Shown here: positions 9,370-21,270 of the stretch, piece by piece
How positions within the stretch are numbered: the first letter of the stretch is position 1
How the letters are laid out: the number at the start of each line of letters is the position of its first letter
Assembly: GCF_000372865.1 (NCBI RefSeq)
Contig: NZ_KB889965.1
Coordinates: forward strand, 1,199,902 to 1,263,901
Direction of reading: 5' to 3'
DNA length: 64,000 nt
From: Methylosarcina fibrata AML-C10
GTDB taxonomy: Bacteria > Pseudomonadota > Gammaproteobacteria > Methylococcales > Methylomonadaceae
The notes under the pieces: generated by a model
Databases searched by the model: none
Told to the model about the DNA's origin: nothing
Seen by the model: the letters and a program-made list of their open reading frames with translations, nothing else
Position numbers and translations under genes: made by a program

Positions 9370-9512
9370 GGCGGTGTCTCCTCTGTCGGATCGTTATGGA
9401 TGGGGAAGCAGCGATTCTATACCCATTGGCGACGTCATCTCAATAGTCTCCGGCAAGCCGGGCGATTTTTTCCGGGACGGTCGGCCCGGCTCGCTGCGCC
9501 CGCAAAAACCGG

Positions 9513-10901
9513 CTATTTTTTCTTGGAATGCCGGATCAATCGTTGGCGTTTTTGTTGCTGACGCTCCGTCAGCGGGTTTTTTCTGCCGTGGAATGGATTT
9601 TCCGGCGACTTGAATTCGAGCCGGACCGGAGTGCCTTTCAAATCCAGTTGAGCACGAAAATAATTCATCAAATAGCGCTTGTAGGAATTCGGCAAGGCAT
9701 CGGTCTGCACGCCGTGAATCACCACCGTCGGCGGATTGCGCCCGCCCTGATGGGCATACTTCAGCTTGATGCGACGGTTGTCCACCATGGGCGGCTGATG
9801 AGCCTCGGTCGCCTCTTTCAGAATCCGGGTCAGCATCGGCGTGGACATGTCGAGCATGGCCGAAGCGTACAAGGCATGGATCACGTCGAACAGCTTGCCG
9901 ACGCCGCTGCCGTGCAGCGCGGAAATAGGATGTTTTTCGGCAAAATCCAGAAACGACAACTTGAGATCAAGCTGCCGCCGGACGGTTTCTTTTTGTTCCG
10001 GACTCAGGCCGTCCCATTTGTTCAGCCCGATAATCAGCGCCCTGCCCGCCTCCAGCACCAGACCCAACAGATGGGCGTCCTGATCGGTGACGCCTTCGCT
10101 GGCGTCGATCAAGTAAATGACCACGTTCGATTTTTCAATCGCCTGCAAGCTCTTGACCACGCTGAATTTCTCGATCGATTCCGAAATCTTGCTCCGCCGG
10201 CGCATGCCGGCCGTATCGATCAGGGTAAACAGTTTGCCCTGGCGCTCGAAAGGAATGTAAATGCTGTCGCGGGTCGTGCCCGGCTGATCGTAGACCACCA
10301 CCCGTTCCTCGCCCAGCAGGCGATTGACCAGGGTCGATTTGCCGACGTTGGGCCGGCCGACCACCGCGATGCCGATGCCTTTCGCAGTCTCTTCGACGAT
10401 TTCCTCCTCGTTCGGCAGCAACCGGTCGATACTGGCCAATAATTGAGGGACGCCCCGGCCGTGGGTCGCGGAAATAAGTACCGGCTCGCCTAACGCCAGG
10501 GAGTAAAAATCGGCGGCCGCCACGTTCGAATCGATGCCGTCAGTCTTGTTGACGACAAGAATGACCGGCTTGTTCAATTTCCTTAAATTGTCGGCGATGA
10601 TCTTGTCGGAAGCGCTCAAGCCGGCGCGCGCATCGACCAGAAAGAACACGACGTCGGCTTCTTCCAAGGCGATCCGGACCTGTTTTCCGGCAATGCTGTC
10701 GATGCCCTCGGCATCGTCGGCGATGCCGCCGGTATCGACCACGAGACAAGCCCGCTTGCCGTGCTTGATGCGGCCGTACTGCCGGTCTCTGGTCAGGCCC
10801 GGATAATCCGCCACCAAGGCTTCCCGGCTTTTGGTCAAGTAATTGAATAAAGTCGACTTGCCGACGTTGGGCCGGCCGACCAGGGCTATAACGGGTAACA
10901 T
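9513..10901 (-). CDS. der: Ribosome-assembly GTPase Der (EngA)
   Basis: 462 aa with two tandem G domains, the hallmark of Der. The first P-loop GRPNVGKST is at residues 9-17, the second at 182-190. NKTDG and NKWDG are the two NKxD motifs. A KH-like C-terminal domain follows, ending in a basic tail. Der acts in 50S subunit maturation. The gene lies 147 bp downstream of bamB in the usual gammaproteobacterial order. Confidence 0.97.
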   Translation of the reverse strand: MLPVIALVGRPNVGKSTLFNYLTKSREALVADYPGLTRDRQYGRIKHGKRACLVVDTGGIADDAEGIDSIAGKQVRIALEEADVVFFLVDARAGLSASDKIIADNLRKLNKPVILVVNKTDGIDSNVAAADFYSLALGEPVLISATHGRGVPQLLASIDRLLPNEEEIVEETAKGIGIAVVGRPNVGKSTLVNRLLGEERVVVYDQPGTTRDSIYIPFERQGKLFTLIDTAGMRRRSKISESIEKFSVVKSLQAIEKSNVVIYLIDASEGVTDQDAHLLGLVLEAGRALIIGLNKWDGLSPEQKETVRRQLDLKLSFLDFAEKHPISALHGSGVGKLFDVIHALYASAMLDMSTPMLTRILKEATEAHQPPMVDNRRIKLKYAHQGGRNPPTVVIHGVQTDALPNSYKRYLMNYFRAQLDLKGTPVRLEFKSPENPFHGRKNPLTERQQQKRQRLIRHSKKK

Positions 10902-11048
10902 AGTATCGGACTTTAATCCATGAGGTGAGAGGGGGCAACGCCATGCAAAGACCGCAGCACGGGCTGCGGCAATCGGTCTTTACTGTAACGGCAGCGCCTC
11001 GCGTAAAGATTTTCTTGAGGATTCGGAATCGCCTCTCCGAATCAGGTC

Positions 11049-12233
11049 TTATCGAGCTTTTACAGCAGCCAGAGCGCCGTCCTTCGCATAGACGACCACG
11101 GTATCGTCCGCCACCACCGGTCTCGCGTCGATGGGGCCGTCGGTAATCTTGACGCGGGCCAGTTGCCTGCCGTCGGTGGTCGACAACCAATGCACGTAAC
11201 CTTCAAGGTCTCCGGTCACGACATAGCTGTGATAGGCGGCGGGCGCCGTCAGTCTTCGATTCTGCAGATCCTTCTGTTTCCACAGCGGCGAGCCGGTCCG
11301 GTGATCCAATTGCATGACGTGACTTTCGGTATCGACCAAGTAGAGATAATCGCCGTCGCTGCTGATGCCGGAGCTGGAGGATATGTCTTCCTTGCGCCAC
11401 AAGACGTCGCCGTCCAGTTCCGAAACGGCGCCGATGCCGCCGTGATAGCTGGCGACATAAATCACGCCGCCGCTCTCGATGGGATCGGCGTCCAGGTCGA
11501 CCAGACGTTCGATTTCGGACCTTCCTTTCGGCAGAGCAATGCTGGTTTCCCACGAAAATTTGCCGTCGTCCAAGCGTAACGCCATCAGCTTGCCGCTGTC
11601 TTCGCCGCTGATTACATTGTCTTCCACGACGATAGGCGAACCGGTACCGCGAATACTCAGCGCGGGCACGCTGCGGACGTAATTCCAGAGCCTCTTTCCG
11701 GTTTTCTCGTTCAAGGCGACGATCGAACCGTCGGTCGTACGCACGATCACGGTCCCGGAAGAGACGACCGGAACCGAAAGCACTTCGCTGGTCACGAGCG
11801 CTTTCCAGAGAATGTCGCCGTTTTCGCTATTGAGAGCGACCACTTCCGCATCGGTCGTTCCCAAAATAACCGTACCGGCGCCAAGCCCCGGCCCACCGGA
11901 AAAATGAAATTCGGTCTCGGCTTCCCAGAGCAAGTCTCCGTCCGATAAATTCCTGGCTTCCACCAAACCTTCCCGGTCCGCAGCAAACACCTTGCCGCCG
12001 CCCACGGCCGGCACCAATTTTAAAGACTGCTCTTCGGATCCGACTCCGACCGTTTCCTTCCAGAGCACTTCCAACTGGATTTCCGGGGTGTATTCGGCAA
12101 GCGGTTTGGGCGGTTCCGAATTATCGGCGCCGCCCAGAAAAAAATCGGTTATGCCCGAGAGTCCTTCGCCGATCGACTCAGCCGCGGAACATCCGGCCAG
12201 ACTCAAGGCCGCCAATAAAATGATCCAATGCAT
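11049..12233 (-). CDS. bamB: Outer membrane assembly lipoprotein BamB
   Basis: 394 aa. A lipoprotein signal peptide ends in LAGC with the lipidated cysteine at C15. The rest is a series of PQQ-like beta-propeller repeats, seen as recurring GxVxALNxxxGxxLW units (for example GLVEARNLSDGDLLWEAE and EVVALNSENGDILWKA). BamB is the propeller subunit of the BAM complex that inserts beta-barrel proteins into the outer membrane. Its start overlaps the yfgM stop by one base, so the two are coupled. Confidence 0.95.
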   Translation of the reverse strand: MHWIILLAALSLAGCSAAESIGEGLSGITDFFLGGADNSEPPKPLAEYTPEIQLEVLWKETVGVGSEEQSLKLVPAVGGGKVFAADREGLVEARNLSDGDLLWEAETEFHFSGGPGLGAGTVILGTTDAEVVALNSENGDILWKALVTSEVLSVPVVSSGTVIVRTTDGSIVALNEKTGKRLWNYVRSVPALSIRGTGSPIVVEDNVISGEDSGKLMALRLDDGKFSWETSIALPKGRSEIERLVDLDADPIESGGVIYVASYHGGIGAVSELDGDVLWRKEDISSSSGISSDGDYLYLVDTESHVMQLDHRTGSPLWKQKDLQNRRLTAPAAYHSYVVTGDLEGYVHWLSTTDGRQLARVKITDGPIDARPVVADDTVVVYAKDGALAAVKAR

Positions 12234-12880
12234 TATTTTTGAGTCTGCACTCTTTCCGGAGCGGTCAGATCCTCGATTTTAAGTTTTAACAGCGGAGACT
12301 GATGACCGCTTCTTAAAGCCTTTTCGTAGGAGGTGCGCGCTTCGTCGGTCCGGTCGAGGGCCACCAGCAAATCGCCGGTCAGTTCGTCGTAACTGCCGGC
12401 AAAACCGGCTTCGGTCGCCGGATCGATTTCGCTGATCAACTGCAGGCCCTGTTCGAACTCGCCGCTCGCCATCATGACCCGAACCAGCCTCAATTTCGCT
12501 ACATTGCTCAGTTCCTTGTCCGAATGGGCGGCTACCGTCTTCAGGATTTCCTTGGCTCCCGCCAGATCGCCCTGCTCGGCTTTCAGTTTGGCCTGCATCA
12601 GCCCGCCGAAATGGGCGTATTCGCTATTCTTGAACTCTTGCTGCAGACGCTGGCCGAGCTTTTCGGCCGACTCTTTTTTGTTTTCCGCAACGGCTTTCAG
12701 GTACTGGGTGTAAAGATTCGAGGCCTGTTCGGCTTTTTCCTGCCGGTGAGTCTGCCAAAAGTTCCAGCCCACGATCAGAGCGATGCCCAACGCCACTCCG
12801 ATAATCGATGCCGGACCGTTCTCTTTCCACCATCTTTTCAATGCTTCAAGCTGTTCTTCTTCTGTATCGTAAATAGCCAC
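12233..12880 (-). CDS. yfgM: YfgM/TPR inner-membrane protein
   Basis: 215 aa with a short cytoplasmic start, one membrane helix at about residues 24-43 and a periplasmic tetratricopeptide-like domain. In E. coli YfgM associates with the SecYEG translocon and with PpiD as an envelope chaperone. Position between hisS and bamB is the conserved one. The N-terminus MAIYDTEEEQLEALKRWWKENG is typical of the family. Confidence 0.92.
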   Translation of the reverse strand: MAIYDTEEEQLEALKRWWKENGPASIIGVALGIALIVGWNFWQTHRQEKAEQASNLYTQYLKAVAENKKESAEKLGQRLQQEFKNSEYAHFGGLMQAKLKAEQGDLAGAKEILKTVAAHSDKELSNVAKLRLVRVMMASGEFEQGLQLISEIDPATEAGFAGSYDELTGDLLVALDRTDEARTSYEKALRSGHQSPLLKLKIEDLTAPERVQTQK

Positions 12881-12908
12881 TGTTGTCCTCGATTGAATGT
12901 GTGAACGG

Positions 12909-14204
12909 TTAACTGGATTTTCCGAAACGGCCGGTTAAAAAGGCAATCGCTTCATCTCGGGATAACGTTTGCTGGAGACCGGTCGAGTCGTTTTCCCCGC
13001 GTAAGGATTTAAGCCCGACCTTGCCTTCCGCAACCTCATCCTCTCCCAGAATGACGGCGAATTCGGCGCCCGACTTGTCGGCTTTTTTAAACTGGCTTTT
13101 GAAATTGCCGCCGCCGCAATGAAGCTGAAGTTTTAACGAAGGAATTTCATTCCTGAACGTTTCGGCCAACCGCAATCCTTCCCGCTCGGCTTTTTCGCCG
13201 ACCCGAATCAGGTAAACGTCCACGTCCCCGGCTACCGAAATCTGATCGAGCGTTTCCATCAGCGCCAGCAAACGTTCCATGCCCATCGCAAACCCCACCG
13301 CATGACTGGCTCTTCCGCCCAATTGTTCGATCAGGCCGTCGTAGCGGCCGCCGGCGCATACGGTGCCCTGGGAACCCAGTTCGTCGGTCACCCATTCGAA
13401 AACGGTCTTGCCGTAATAATCCAGTCCGCGGACCAGGCGGTAATTGATTTCGTACTCGATGCCCAGATCGTCGAGAATCGACCGCAAGGCGTCAAAATGA
13501 CCCAGGCTGTCCTCTCCCAGATAATCCATCAAGACCGGAGCGGCCTCCACCACGGCCTTCATTGCCGGGTTTTTGGTGTCGAGGATCCGCAACGGATTGG
13601 CGTCCAGACGGCGCAGGCTGTCGACGTCCAGTTGTTCCAGGTGCCGGCGGAAATAATCCACCAGGCTGTCCCGGTACACGGCCCTTTCCTGCAAAGTGCC
13701 CAGCGAATTCAGTTGCAATTTGACTTTGCTCCGCACGCCGAGCCGGTTCCACAGCCGATGCATGATTAAAATCAGTTCCGCATCGATATCGGGGCCGGCC
13801 AGACCGTAAGTTTCAACGCCCAGTTGATAGAACTGCCGGTAGCGCCCTTTTTGCGGACGTTCGTGGCGATACATCGGGCCGTAATACCATAATCTTTGCA
13901 CTTGATTATGGATCAGTCCGTGTTCGAGACAGGCCCTAAGGCAGCCTGCGGTGCCTTCGGGGCGCAGGGTCAACGAATCGCCGTTGCGGTCGTCGAAGGT
14001 ATACATTTCCTTTTCAACGATGTCGGTGACTTCACCGATCGAACGTTTGAAAAGTTCGGTTTTTTCCACGATCGGCAGACGAATCTCGCGATACCCATAG
14101 CCTGCGAGCACTTCCCGGATGATTTGCTCGGCATGCTGCCAAAGCGGCGTCTGGTCTGGAAGCACGTCGTGCATTCCTCGGATTGCTTGTATATTGTTTG
14201 CCAT
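12909..14204 (-). CDS. hisS: Histidyl-tRNA synthetase
   Basis: 431 aa, near the usual 424. A class II synthetase that charges tRNA-His. IRGMHDVLP at the N-terminus, TLRPEGTAG (motif 2 region) and [14 protein letters not shown], a histidine-site motif, are diagnostic. The C-terminal third is the anticodon-binding domain. It lies 15 bp downstream of pilW and 28 bp upstream of yfgM in one operon-like run. Confidence 0.97.
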   Translation of the reverse strand: MANNIQAIRGMHDVLPDQTPLWQHAEQIIREVLAGYGYREIRLPIVEKTELFKRSIGEVTDIVEKEMYTFDDRNGDSLTLRPEGTAGCLRACLEHGLIHNQVQRLWYYGPMYRHERPQKGRYRQFYQLGVETYGLAGPDIDAELILIMHRLWNRLGVRSKVKLQLNSLGTLQERAVYRDSLVDYFRRHLEQLDVDSLRRLDANPLRILDTKNPAMKAVVEAAPVLMDYLGEDSLGHFDALRSILDDLGIEYEINYRLVRGLDYYGKTVFEWVTDELGSQGTVCAGGRYDGLIEQLGGRASHAVGFAMGMERLLALMETLDQISVAGDVDVYLIRVGEKAEREGLRLAETFRNEIPSLKLQLHCGGGNFKSQFKKADKSGAEFAVILGEDEVAEGKVGLKSLRGENDSTGLQQTLSRDEAIAFLTGRFGKSS

Positions 14205-14219
14205 GCGTTGGACGGGCGG

Positions 14220-14978
14220 TTACTCGGAAATGGACCGGATCTTGTTTGCTTCGTTCGAAAGGGGAAATTTTTCCAGTAACAGGTTTCGATATTCTTTCGC
14301 CCGGTCGGTATTGCCCAGGGCGCGCTCCGTTTGAAAAGCGACGAACAAGGTTTCCGGCGTATGGGAGGCAACGCTCAAATAGCGTTCCAGGAAGCCTTTG
14401 GCGGCCCACAGATCGCCTTTTTGATAACTGATCTTTTGCATGCCCGCCAGAGCCGGCGCATAGGCTTTGCTCGACTCCAGGGCCTGCCGCAAATACGGTT
14501 CGGCCTTTGCTCTGTCGCCTTTGTTCAAGAGGCAGCGGCCGGCATTGGTCAGGGCAATCCACGGCCGTTCGTTTAACGGATCGGAACCCGCCTGGGCCAA
14601 CAGGGCCAAGCCTTTGTCGGTCTCGCCGCGGTCGCATAAAAAGCGGCCGAAGTTATTCTGCACTCTGACGTCGTCCGGATTCAAGTTCAGCGCAGTTTCG
14701 TATTCGTTTTCGGCGTCGTCGTACTGCTTCATTTTTTCATACAAGAACGCCAGGGAATTGTGCGCCTCGGCATTGCCCGAATCGTAGTCGACCGCCTTTT
14801 CCAGATTCTCTTTCGCAATATCCAGCTTGTTCAGATTCATGTAGCGTACGCCCAACTGCAAGTAGGTATCCGCCTTTTCCTTTTTTTTGGCGCCGGTTTC
14901 GCCCAATGAAGCGCAAGCGGTCAGCACGGCAATCATCAGCGCCGGAAGTATGAATCGAGGAAATAGATCAGGCCGCAC
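14220..14978 (-). CDS. pilW: Type IV pilus biogenesis lipoprotein PilW/PilF
   Basis: 252 aa. The signal peptide ends in the lipobox LTAC with C22. About six TPR units follow, including the [17 protein letters not shown] and [19 protein letters not shown] repeats. PilW (PilF in Pseudomonas) is the outer-membrane pilotin needed for PilQ secretin localisation and pilus stability. It overlaps the rlmN 3' end by 11 bp. No other pilus gene is in the window; position before hisS is the conserved one. Confidence 0.92.
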   Translation of the reverse strand: MRPDLFPRFILPALMIAVLTACASLGETGAKKKEKADTYLQLGVRYMNLNKLDIAKENLEKAVDYDSGNAEAHNSLAFLYEKMKQYDDAENEYETALNLNPDDVRVQNNFGRFLCDRGETDKGLALLAQAGSDPLNERPWIALTNAGRCLLNKGDRAKAEPYLRQALESSKAYAPALAGMQKISYQKGDLWAAKGFLERYLSVASHTPETLFVAFQTERALGNTDRAKEYRNLLLEKFPLSNEANKIRSISE

Positions 14979-16080
14979 TGTCGAACCCCATTGCTTTCAG
15001 TTTAAGATGCCGACGGCTTTTATCGTCGACCTTGCCGACCAGTTGCCCGCAGGCCGCATCGATGTCGTCGCCCCTGGTCTTTCTGACCGTGGTGACGATC
15101 CCCGCCTCGTTCAATAAGGTTTTGAAGCGGTGAATCGTATGATTGCTCGAACACCGGTAGGGCGAGCCCGGAAACGGATTGAACGGTATCAGATTCAGCT
15201 TGGACGGCACCGTTTTCAATAATTTGATCAGGCCGCGGGCGTCTTCCATCGAATCGTTGACGCCGTCGAGCATGACGTATTCGAAAGTGATCGTGCGCCT
15301 CGGAGCCAGTTTGGCGTTGTCCCGGCAGGCCTCCATTAATTCCTTCAACGGATATTTTTTATTGATCGGCACCAGTTGATCCCGAAGTTCGTCGGTCACC
15401 GCATGCAGCGACACCGCCAGACTGACGTCGCAAACCTGAGTCAACCGGTACATGGCCGGCACCACGCCCGAGGTGCTGATGGTCACCCGGCGCTTGGACA
15501 GGCCGAACGCGAAATCGTCCATCATCAGATGCATCGCCGCGACGACGTTGTCGAAATTGAGCAGCGGCTCGCCCATGCCCATCATGACCACATTGGTGAT
15601 CTTTTTATCCGGGCCGAGGCGTCTTTGCGCCACCAGCAACTGGCCGATGATTTCCGAGGTGCCGAGATTGCGGTTGAAGCCCTGTTGTGCGGTCGAGCAA
15701 AACGAGCAGGCCAGCGCGCAGCCGATCTGCGAGGACACGCACAGCGTGCCCCGCCCTTCTTCGGGAATGAACACCGTTTCGACGCGGTTGCCGCAGTGGG
15801 TCTGCATCGCCCATTTCCGGGTGCCGTCGGAAGCGATTTGCTCGACGACGACTTCCGGGGTGGCGATGTGGCCATGCTCGGCCAGATAGGAGCGCAGCGG
15901 TTTGCTCAGGTTGGTCATCCGGTCGAAATCGTCGACGCCTTCCTGATAGATCCACTTCATCAACTGAGTCGCCCGAAACGGCTTTTCCCCCAGAACGGCA
16001 AAAAAAGCCTCCAGGCCCTTTCTGTCGAAGTCGAGCAGGTTGACGGATTGAGTTTTATCGGGTGCGGGGGCAGAGTTCAT
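14968..16080 (-). CDS. rlmN: 23S rRNA/tRNA adenine-C2 methyltransferase RlmN
   Basis: 370 aa from the ATG at 16080. The frame is open to 16197, but the extra 39 residues lie inside ndk and are unlikely. Radical SAM enzyme methylating A2503 of 23S rRNA and A37 of some tRNAs. The 4Fe-4S cysteines are C121, C125 and C128 (GCALACSFC). The Cys in GTLCVSSQ (114) and the one in [10 protein letters not shown] near the C-terminus correspond to the catalytic and methyl-carrying cysteines. The chosen start overlaps the ndk 3' end by 26 bp. Confidence 0.95.
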   Translation of the reverse strand: MNSAPAPDKTQSVNLLDFDRKGLEAFFAVLGEKPFRATQLMKWIYQEGVDDFDRMTNLSKPLRSYLAEHGHIATPEVVVEQIASDGTRKWAMQTHCGNRVETVFIPEEGRGTLCVSSQIGCALACSFCSTAQQGFNRNLGTSEIIGQLLVAQRRLGPDKKITNVVMMGMGEPLLNFDNVVAAMHLMMDDFAFGLSKRRVTISTSGVVPAMYRLTQVCDVSLAVSLHAVTDELRDQLVPINKKYPLKELMEACRDNAKLAPRRTITFEYVMLDGVNDSMEDARGLIKLLKTVPSKLNLIPFNPFPGSPYRCSSNHTIHRFKTLLNEAGIVTTVRKTRGDDIDAACGQLVGKVDDKSRRHLKLKAMGFDSAA

Positions 16081-16486
16081 TATCCGAGAAAAAGAAAGCG
16101 ATTTCTTCTTTGGCCGTTTCCGCCGCATCCGAGCCGTGCACGGCGTTTTCGTCGATGCTGTTGGCGAAATCGGCGCGGATGGTGCCGGGCGCTGCATCCT
16201 TCGGGTTGGTGGCGCCCATGATGTCGCGATTTTTCAGAATCGCATTTTCGCCTTCCAAAACCTGCATCATCACCGGACCCGAAATCATGAAGGAAACCAG
16301 ATCCCTGAAGAAAGGACGCTCTTTGTGCACCGCATAAAATCCTTCAGCCTGAGCCTGGGTCAGATGAACCATTTTCGCGGCGACGATTTTCAGGCCGTTC
16401 TTCTCGAAACGGCTGTAAATTTCGCCGATCACGTTCCTGGCTACGGCATCCGGTTTAATGATTGAGAAAGTGCGTTCTATCGCCAT
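16055..16486 (-). CDS. ndk: Nucleoside diphosphate kinase
   Basis: 143 aa. Transfers the gamma-phosphate from ATP to nucleoside diphosphates through a phospho-histidine. The active-site histidine is H117 in NAVHGSDA, and the N-terminus [14 protein letters not shown] is diagnostic. It heads the ndk-rlmN-pilW-hisS run. The last residues run into the rlmN start. Confidence 0.97.
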   Translation of the reverse strand: MAIERTFSIIKPDAVARNVIGEIYSRFEKNGLKIVAAKMVHLTQAQAEGFYAVHKERPFFRDLVSFMISGPVMMQVLEGENAILKNRDIMGATNPKDAAPGTIRADFANSIDENAVHGSDAAETAKEEIAFFFSDNELCPRTR

Positions 16487-16590
16487 TGCTTTTGAAACTC
16501 CAGATTATAAATTAAGTTAATCGGCCATTATATCCGATCTGTCCCCTATTTCGAAGACAGCAAACGATATTGTCTCGAAGAAGCGGTTGA

Positions 16591-17526
16591 TTAAGGACGA
16601 TTGTCGATCTCCGCACCCTCTTTGACCGGTGCCATCAGATCTTTCCTCGACACACCCAGCCACAGCAAGATAGGACTTGCAACGAGAACGGACGAGTAAA
16701 TGCCGAATATGATGCCTATGGTCAGTGCCAACGCAAAATTATGCAGCGCTTCGCCACCGAAAAAAAACATCGCCAACACCATCAGTTGCGTCATCAAGTG
16801 CGTAATCACCGTGCGCGACATCGTTGTCGTGATGGCGTTATCGATCATGTCGGGAACGCTCGCATTGCGCATCTTATGGAAATTTTCCCGTACCCGGTCG
16901 AATACCACGACCGATTCGTTGACCGAATAACCCAATATCGCCAATACCCCCGCCAACACCGGCAACGTGAATTCCCATTGAAAAAACGCAAACATGCCGA
17001 GAATAATCACGATGTCGTGCATGTTGGCGATGATAGCGGCCAACGCGAAACGCCACTCGAAGCGGACGGCTAAATAAGCCATAATGCCCGCTACGACTAA
17101 CATTAGCGCCAATCCACCACTTTCGAACAATTCCTGGCCGACTTGAGGTCCGACAAAATCGACGCTGCGTAACACGATGCCAGGGTCTTGCTCTTTCAAT
17201 TTTGCCAATACCATCTCACTCAACTTGACGTTGTTGGTTTCGGGCTTCATTGGCAAACGGATCAGCACCTCTTTCACGCTGCCGATATTTTGCACCGAAA
17301 ATTCGGTCAGCTTCTGATCTTCCAGAATTTTTCGAATCGTTTCGAGGTTGGCCGGCTGATTGTAACCGACTTCAATTTGGATGCCGCCGGTAAAGTCCAA
17401 TCCCAAATTAAGCCCTTTAAAGCTTAGTGCCAGTATCGCCAAGATAAAAGTCACCAGCGAAATGGTCGTAGTGACCCGACCATAACGCATAAACGGGATA
17501 TCGCGTTTAATTTTAAAAAATTCCAT
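16591..17526 (-). CDS. secF: Protein translocase subunit SecF
   Basis: 311 aa from the ATG at 17526 (MEFFKIKRDIPFMRYG). The frame continues to 17616, but that stretch lies inside secD. Six membrane helices with a large periplasmic loop after helix 1. LGLDFTGGIQIEV and ILGYSVNESVVVFDRVREN are SecF signatures. With SecD and YajC it uses the proton motive force to help late steps of Sec export. It begins 13 bp after the secD stop. Confidence 0.96.
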   Translation of the reverse strand: MEFFKIKRDIPFMRYGRVTTTISLVTFILAILALSFKGLNLGLDFTGGIQIEVGYNQPANLETIRKILEDQKLTEFSVQNIGSVKEVLIRLPMKPETNNVKLSEMVLAKLKEQDPGIVLRSVDFVGPQVGQELFESGGLALMLVVAGIMAYLAVRFEWRFALAAIIANMHDIVIILGMFAFFQWEFTLPVLAGVLAILGYSVNESVVVFDRVRENFHKMRNASVPDMIDNAITTTMSRTVITHLMTQLMVLAMFFFGGEALHNFALALTIGIIFGIYSSVLVASPILLWLGVSRKDLMAPVKEGAEIDNRP

Positions 17527-17539
17527 TGAATCGCACCTA

Positions 17540-19390
17540 TTAGATAGCCAATTTATCCAACTTACGCCGCCAACCGTAGATACCGTTGACCAACGCTCTC
17601 GATACCAGAACCGCACTGAACATGGAGGTTAAAATGCCGATGCACAGCACCAGCGCAAACCCGCGGATGGGGCCCGAGCCCAGCATGAACAACGCGATGC
17701 CGGCAATCAAGGTGGTAATATTGGAATCTAAAATGGTCGCAAACGCTCGCTCATAACCGGCATAAATGGCGGCATGGGGAGTCATGCCGATTCTAAGCTC
17801 CTCGCGAATTCGCTCGTTGATCAGCACGTTGGCGTCGATCGCCATGCCCACGGTCAGTGCAATGCCCGCCATGCCCGGCAACGTTAGCGTGGCTTGCAGC
17901 AAAGACAGCACCGAAACCAGCAGCAACACGTTCACGCCCAACGCGACGACTGAAAAAATTCCGAACAACCGGTAATAGGCAATCATGAACAGAGCGATCG
18001 CTATGAAACCGTAGACATTGGAATTGATGCCCTTGCTGATATTTTCCTGACCCAGACTGGGACCGACAGTGCGCTCTTCAACGATATCGACCGGCGCCGC
18101 CAGCGATCCCGCTCTGAGCAGCAGCGACAGATTGCGCGCTTCCTGCGGGCTGTCCAGGCCGGTGGTCTGAAAGCGCTTGCTGAAAACGCCCTGAATGGTG
18201 GCGACGCTGATGACTTTTTCCACCTTCTTTTTGGTCCGGATTTTCTCGCCGTTGACCGTTTTACTTTCGACCTTGTATTCGATAAAGACTACCGCCATCG
18301 GCTTGCCGACGTTGGCCTGGGTGACCTTGCCCATTTTGCTGGCGCCGGCGCCGTTCAGGGTAATGAACACCGCCGGGCGCCCGTCCTGATCCATGCCCGA
18401 CGAAGCGTCGACGATCTGATCTCCGGTCACGATGATCCGGCGGTCGAGCAGGATCGGAGCGCCGTTCTTTTCATAGTAAAGACGGCTGGTCGCAGGCACG
18501 TGGCCGGCAACCGCCTGCTGCACGTCGTGCTCGACGTCGACCAGCCGGTATTCCAGCGTGGCGGTCGTGCCCAGGATTTCCTTGGCGCGGGCCGTATCCT
18601 GAACGCCGGGCAACTGGACGACGATGCGGTTGTTGCCCTGCTGCTGAATCACAGGCTCGGCAACGCCCAATTCGTTGACCCGGTTCCGCAGGGTCGTAAT
18701 GTTTTGCGAAACCGCAAATTTCTTGATTTCCCGAATTTCCTTTTCGGACATTTTCAGCCAGATCTGATCCTGCTGTTCGGCTTCGGTTATATCAAGGCCG
18801 CCAAAATCTTTTTTCAAAAGATTCAACGCGGAGGCCTTGTCGTCGGCGGACTTGAGCTTGACTTTTATAAAGTTGTCCTCCTTGGCCACCGATTGATAAC
18901 GAATTTTGCCGTTTCTCAAGGCCTGGCGCACGTCGTCGTTATAGCGTTCCTCCGCCTGCTTCACGGCCGCGTCCATGTCGACCTCCATCAGAAAGTGAAC
19001 GCCGCCGCGCAAGTCGAGGCCGAGATACATTGCCTTCGCGCCCAACGCATCGAGCCAGGCCGGGGTCGCCGGCGCAAGATTAAGCGCAACCGTGTAGTCA
19101 TCGCCCATCTGCTCCCGGAGCAAATCCGCGACCTTGATCTGATCATCGGTACTATTGAAGCGCGCCAGCACCCGGTCGTTCTTGTATTCGAACGCCTTGA
19201 TCGCAACGCCGGTCGCCTTGATGGCCGACTCGATCTTGTCGGCCCGGGACAGGTCCAACGCCGCCGAATGCGCAGAAGAGACCTGCACGGAAGGGTCATC
19301 GCCGTACAAATTCGGCAACGCATAAATCATCGAAATAATGAAGACAGTGATGACTAGAATATTTTTCCAAAGAGGATATTGATTTTGCAT
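17540..19390 (-). CDS. secD: Protein translocase subunit SecD
   Basis: 616 aa, normal length. Helix 1 is at residues 10-28. The large periplasmic part contains LGLDLRGGVHFLMEVD (P1/D1 signature). The C-terminal five-helix bundle carries TVGMAIDANVLINERIREE. It works with SecF, encoded 13 bp downstream. YajC lies 83 bp upstream and tgt precedes that, the common tgt-yajC-secD-secF order. Confidence 0.97.
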   Translation of the reverse strand: MQNQYPLWKNILVITVFIISMIYALPNLYGDDPSVQVSSAHSAALDLSRADKIESAIKATGVAIKAFEYKNDRVLARFNSTDDQIKVADLLREQMGDDYTVALNLAPATPAWLDALGAKAMYLGLDLRGGVHFLMEVDMDAAVKQAEERYNDDVRQALRNGKIRYQSVAKEDNFIKVKLKSADDKASALNLLKKDFGGLDITEAEQQDQIWLKMSEKEIREIKKFAVSQNITTLRNRVNELGVAEPVIQQQGNNRIVVQLPGVQDTARAKEILGTTATLEYRLVDVEHDVQQAVAGHVPATSRLYYEKNGAPILLDRRIIVTGDQIVDASSGMDQDGRPAVFITLNGAGASKMGKVTQANVGKPMAVVFIEYKVESKTVNGEKIRTKKKVEKVISVATIQGVFSKRFQTTGLDSPQEARNLSLLLRAGSLAAPVDIVEERTVGPSLGQENISKGINSNVYGFIAIALFMIAYYRLFGIFSVVALGVNVLLLVSVLSLLQATLTLPGMAGIALTVGMAIDANVLINERIREELRIGMTPHAAIYAGYERAFATILDSNITTLIAGIALFMLGSGPIRGFALVLCIGILTSMFSAVLVSRALVNGIYGWRRKLDKLAI

Positions 19391-19473
19391 TTCTAATATT
19401 CCATCGATTTAATCGAGTCTGGGATTGAACCGCCGTCGCCGGCCGGCCACGAATCTTGACGCCGGGTGCGATT

Positions 19474-19830
19474 TCAGACTTTGGCCTTTTTGGCGATCGC
19501 TTTATAGGTCCCTTTCGGCATGATGTTTTCGATGCTGTGGCGTTGCACCTGAATGAAGAGATTGTCGCCGACTTCCAGTTTGACGAAATTGTCGTCCAGA
19601 TCGGCCACCTTGCCGAGAATACCGCCGGAGGTCACCACTTCGGTGCCCTTGGTCATCGTCGCGAGCATCTGTTTTTTCTCTTTGGCGCGCTTGGATTGCG
19701 GGCGCAGGAACAGAAAATAGAAGAACAGCAAGACGCCTACCGGAAACAGCATGCCTTCGATGCCGGGGGCTTGTTGTGCGGCCGGCGCTGCGGCTGCCAT
19801 CGCGTCGGAAATGAAAAAACTCATGATCAT
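19474..19830 (-). CDS. yajC: Preprotein translocase subunit YajC
   Basis: 118 aa with one membrane helix (about residues 26-44, FPVGVLLFFYFLFLRPQSKR) and a basic cytoplasmic tail. LRPQSKRAKEKKQML and GGILGKVADLDDNFVKLEV are YajC signatures. The N-terminus has a short alanine-rich extension. It is an accessory subunit of the SecDF complex encoded next to it. Confidence 0.95.
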   Translation of the reverse strand: MIMSFFISDAMAAAAPAAQQAPGIEGMLFPVGVLLFFYFLFLRPQSKRAKEKKQMLATMTKGTEVVTSGGILGKVADLDDNFVKLEVGDNLFIQVQRHSIENIMPKGTYKAIAKKAKV

Positions 19831-19862
19831 CCTCGTACTTATAATAATGATAAATCGAACTA

Positions 19863-21023
<1,161 letters not shown>

Positions 21024-21270
21024 TCAATCGGTCCGAATCAGCCCGATCGCCTCGATTCGGAAGAATGATGTGGGATGAGTGCCAATTTCTGTTTTTCAAC
21101 CCGAAGGAAGTTACCGGCTTTTTCCGGGCACCATCAATACGGCAACGAGGAAGAGCTGTTTCAGGCTGCGTTATATTATAAAGAGAGTCGGACAGAGTTC
21201 AAAAGCGACATGAAAATATCTTGTGCCTGATCGAAACCGAAGCGGTCTGCTTCAAACGGTACAAAACCCA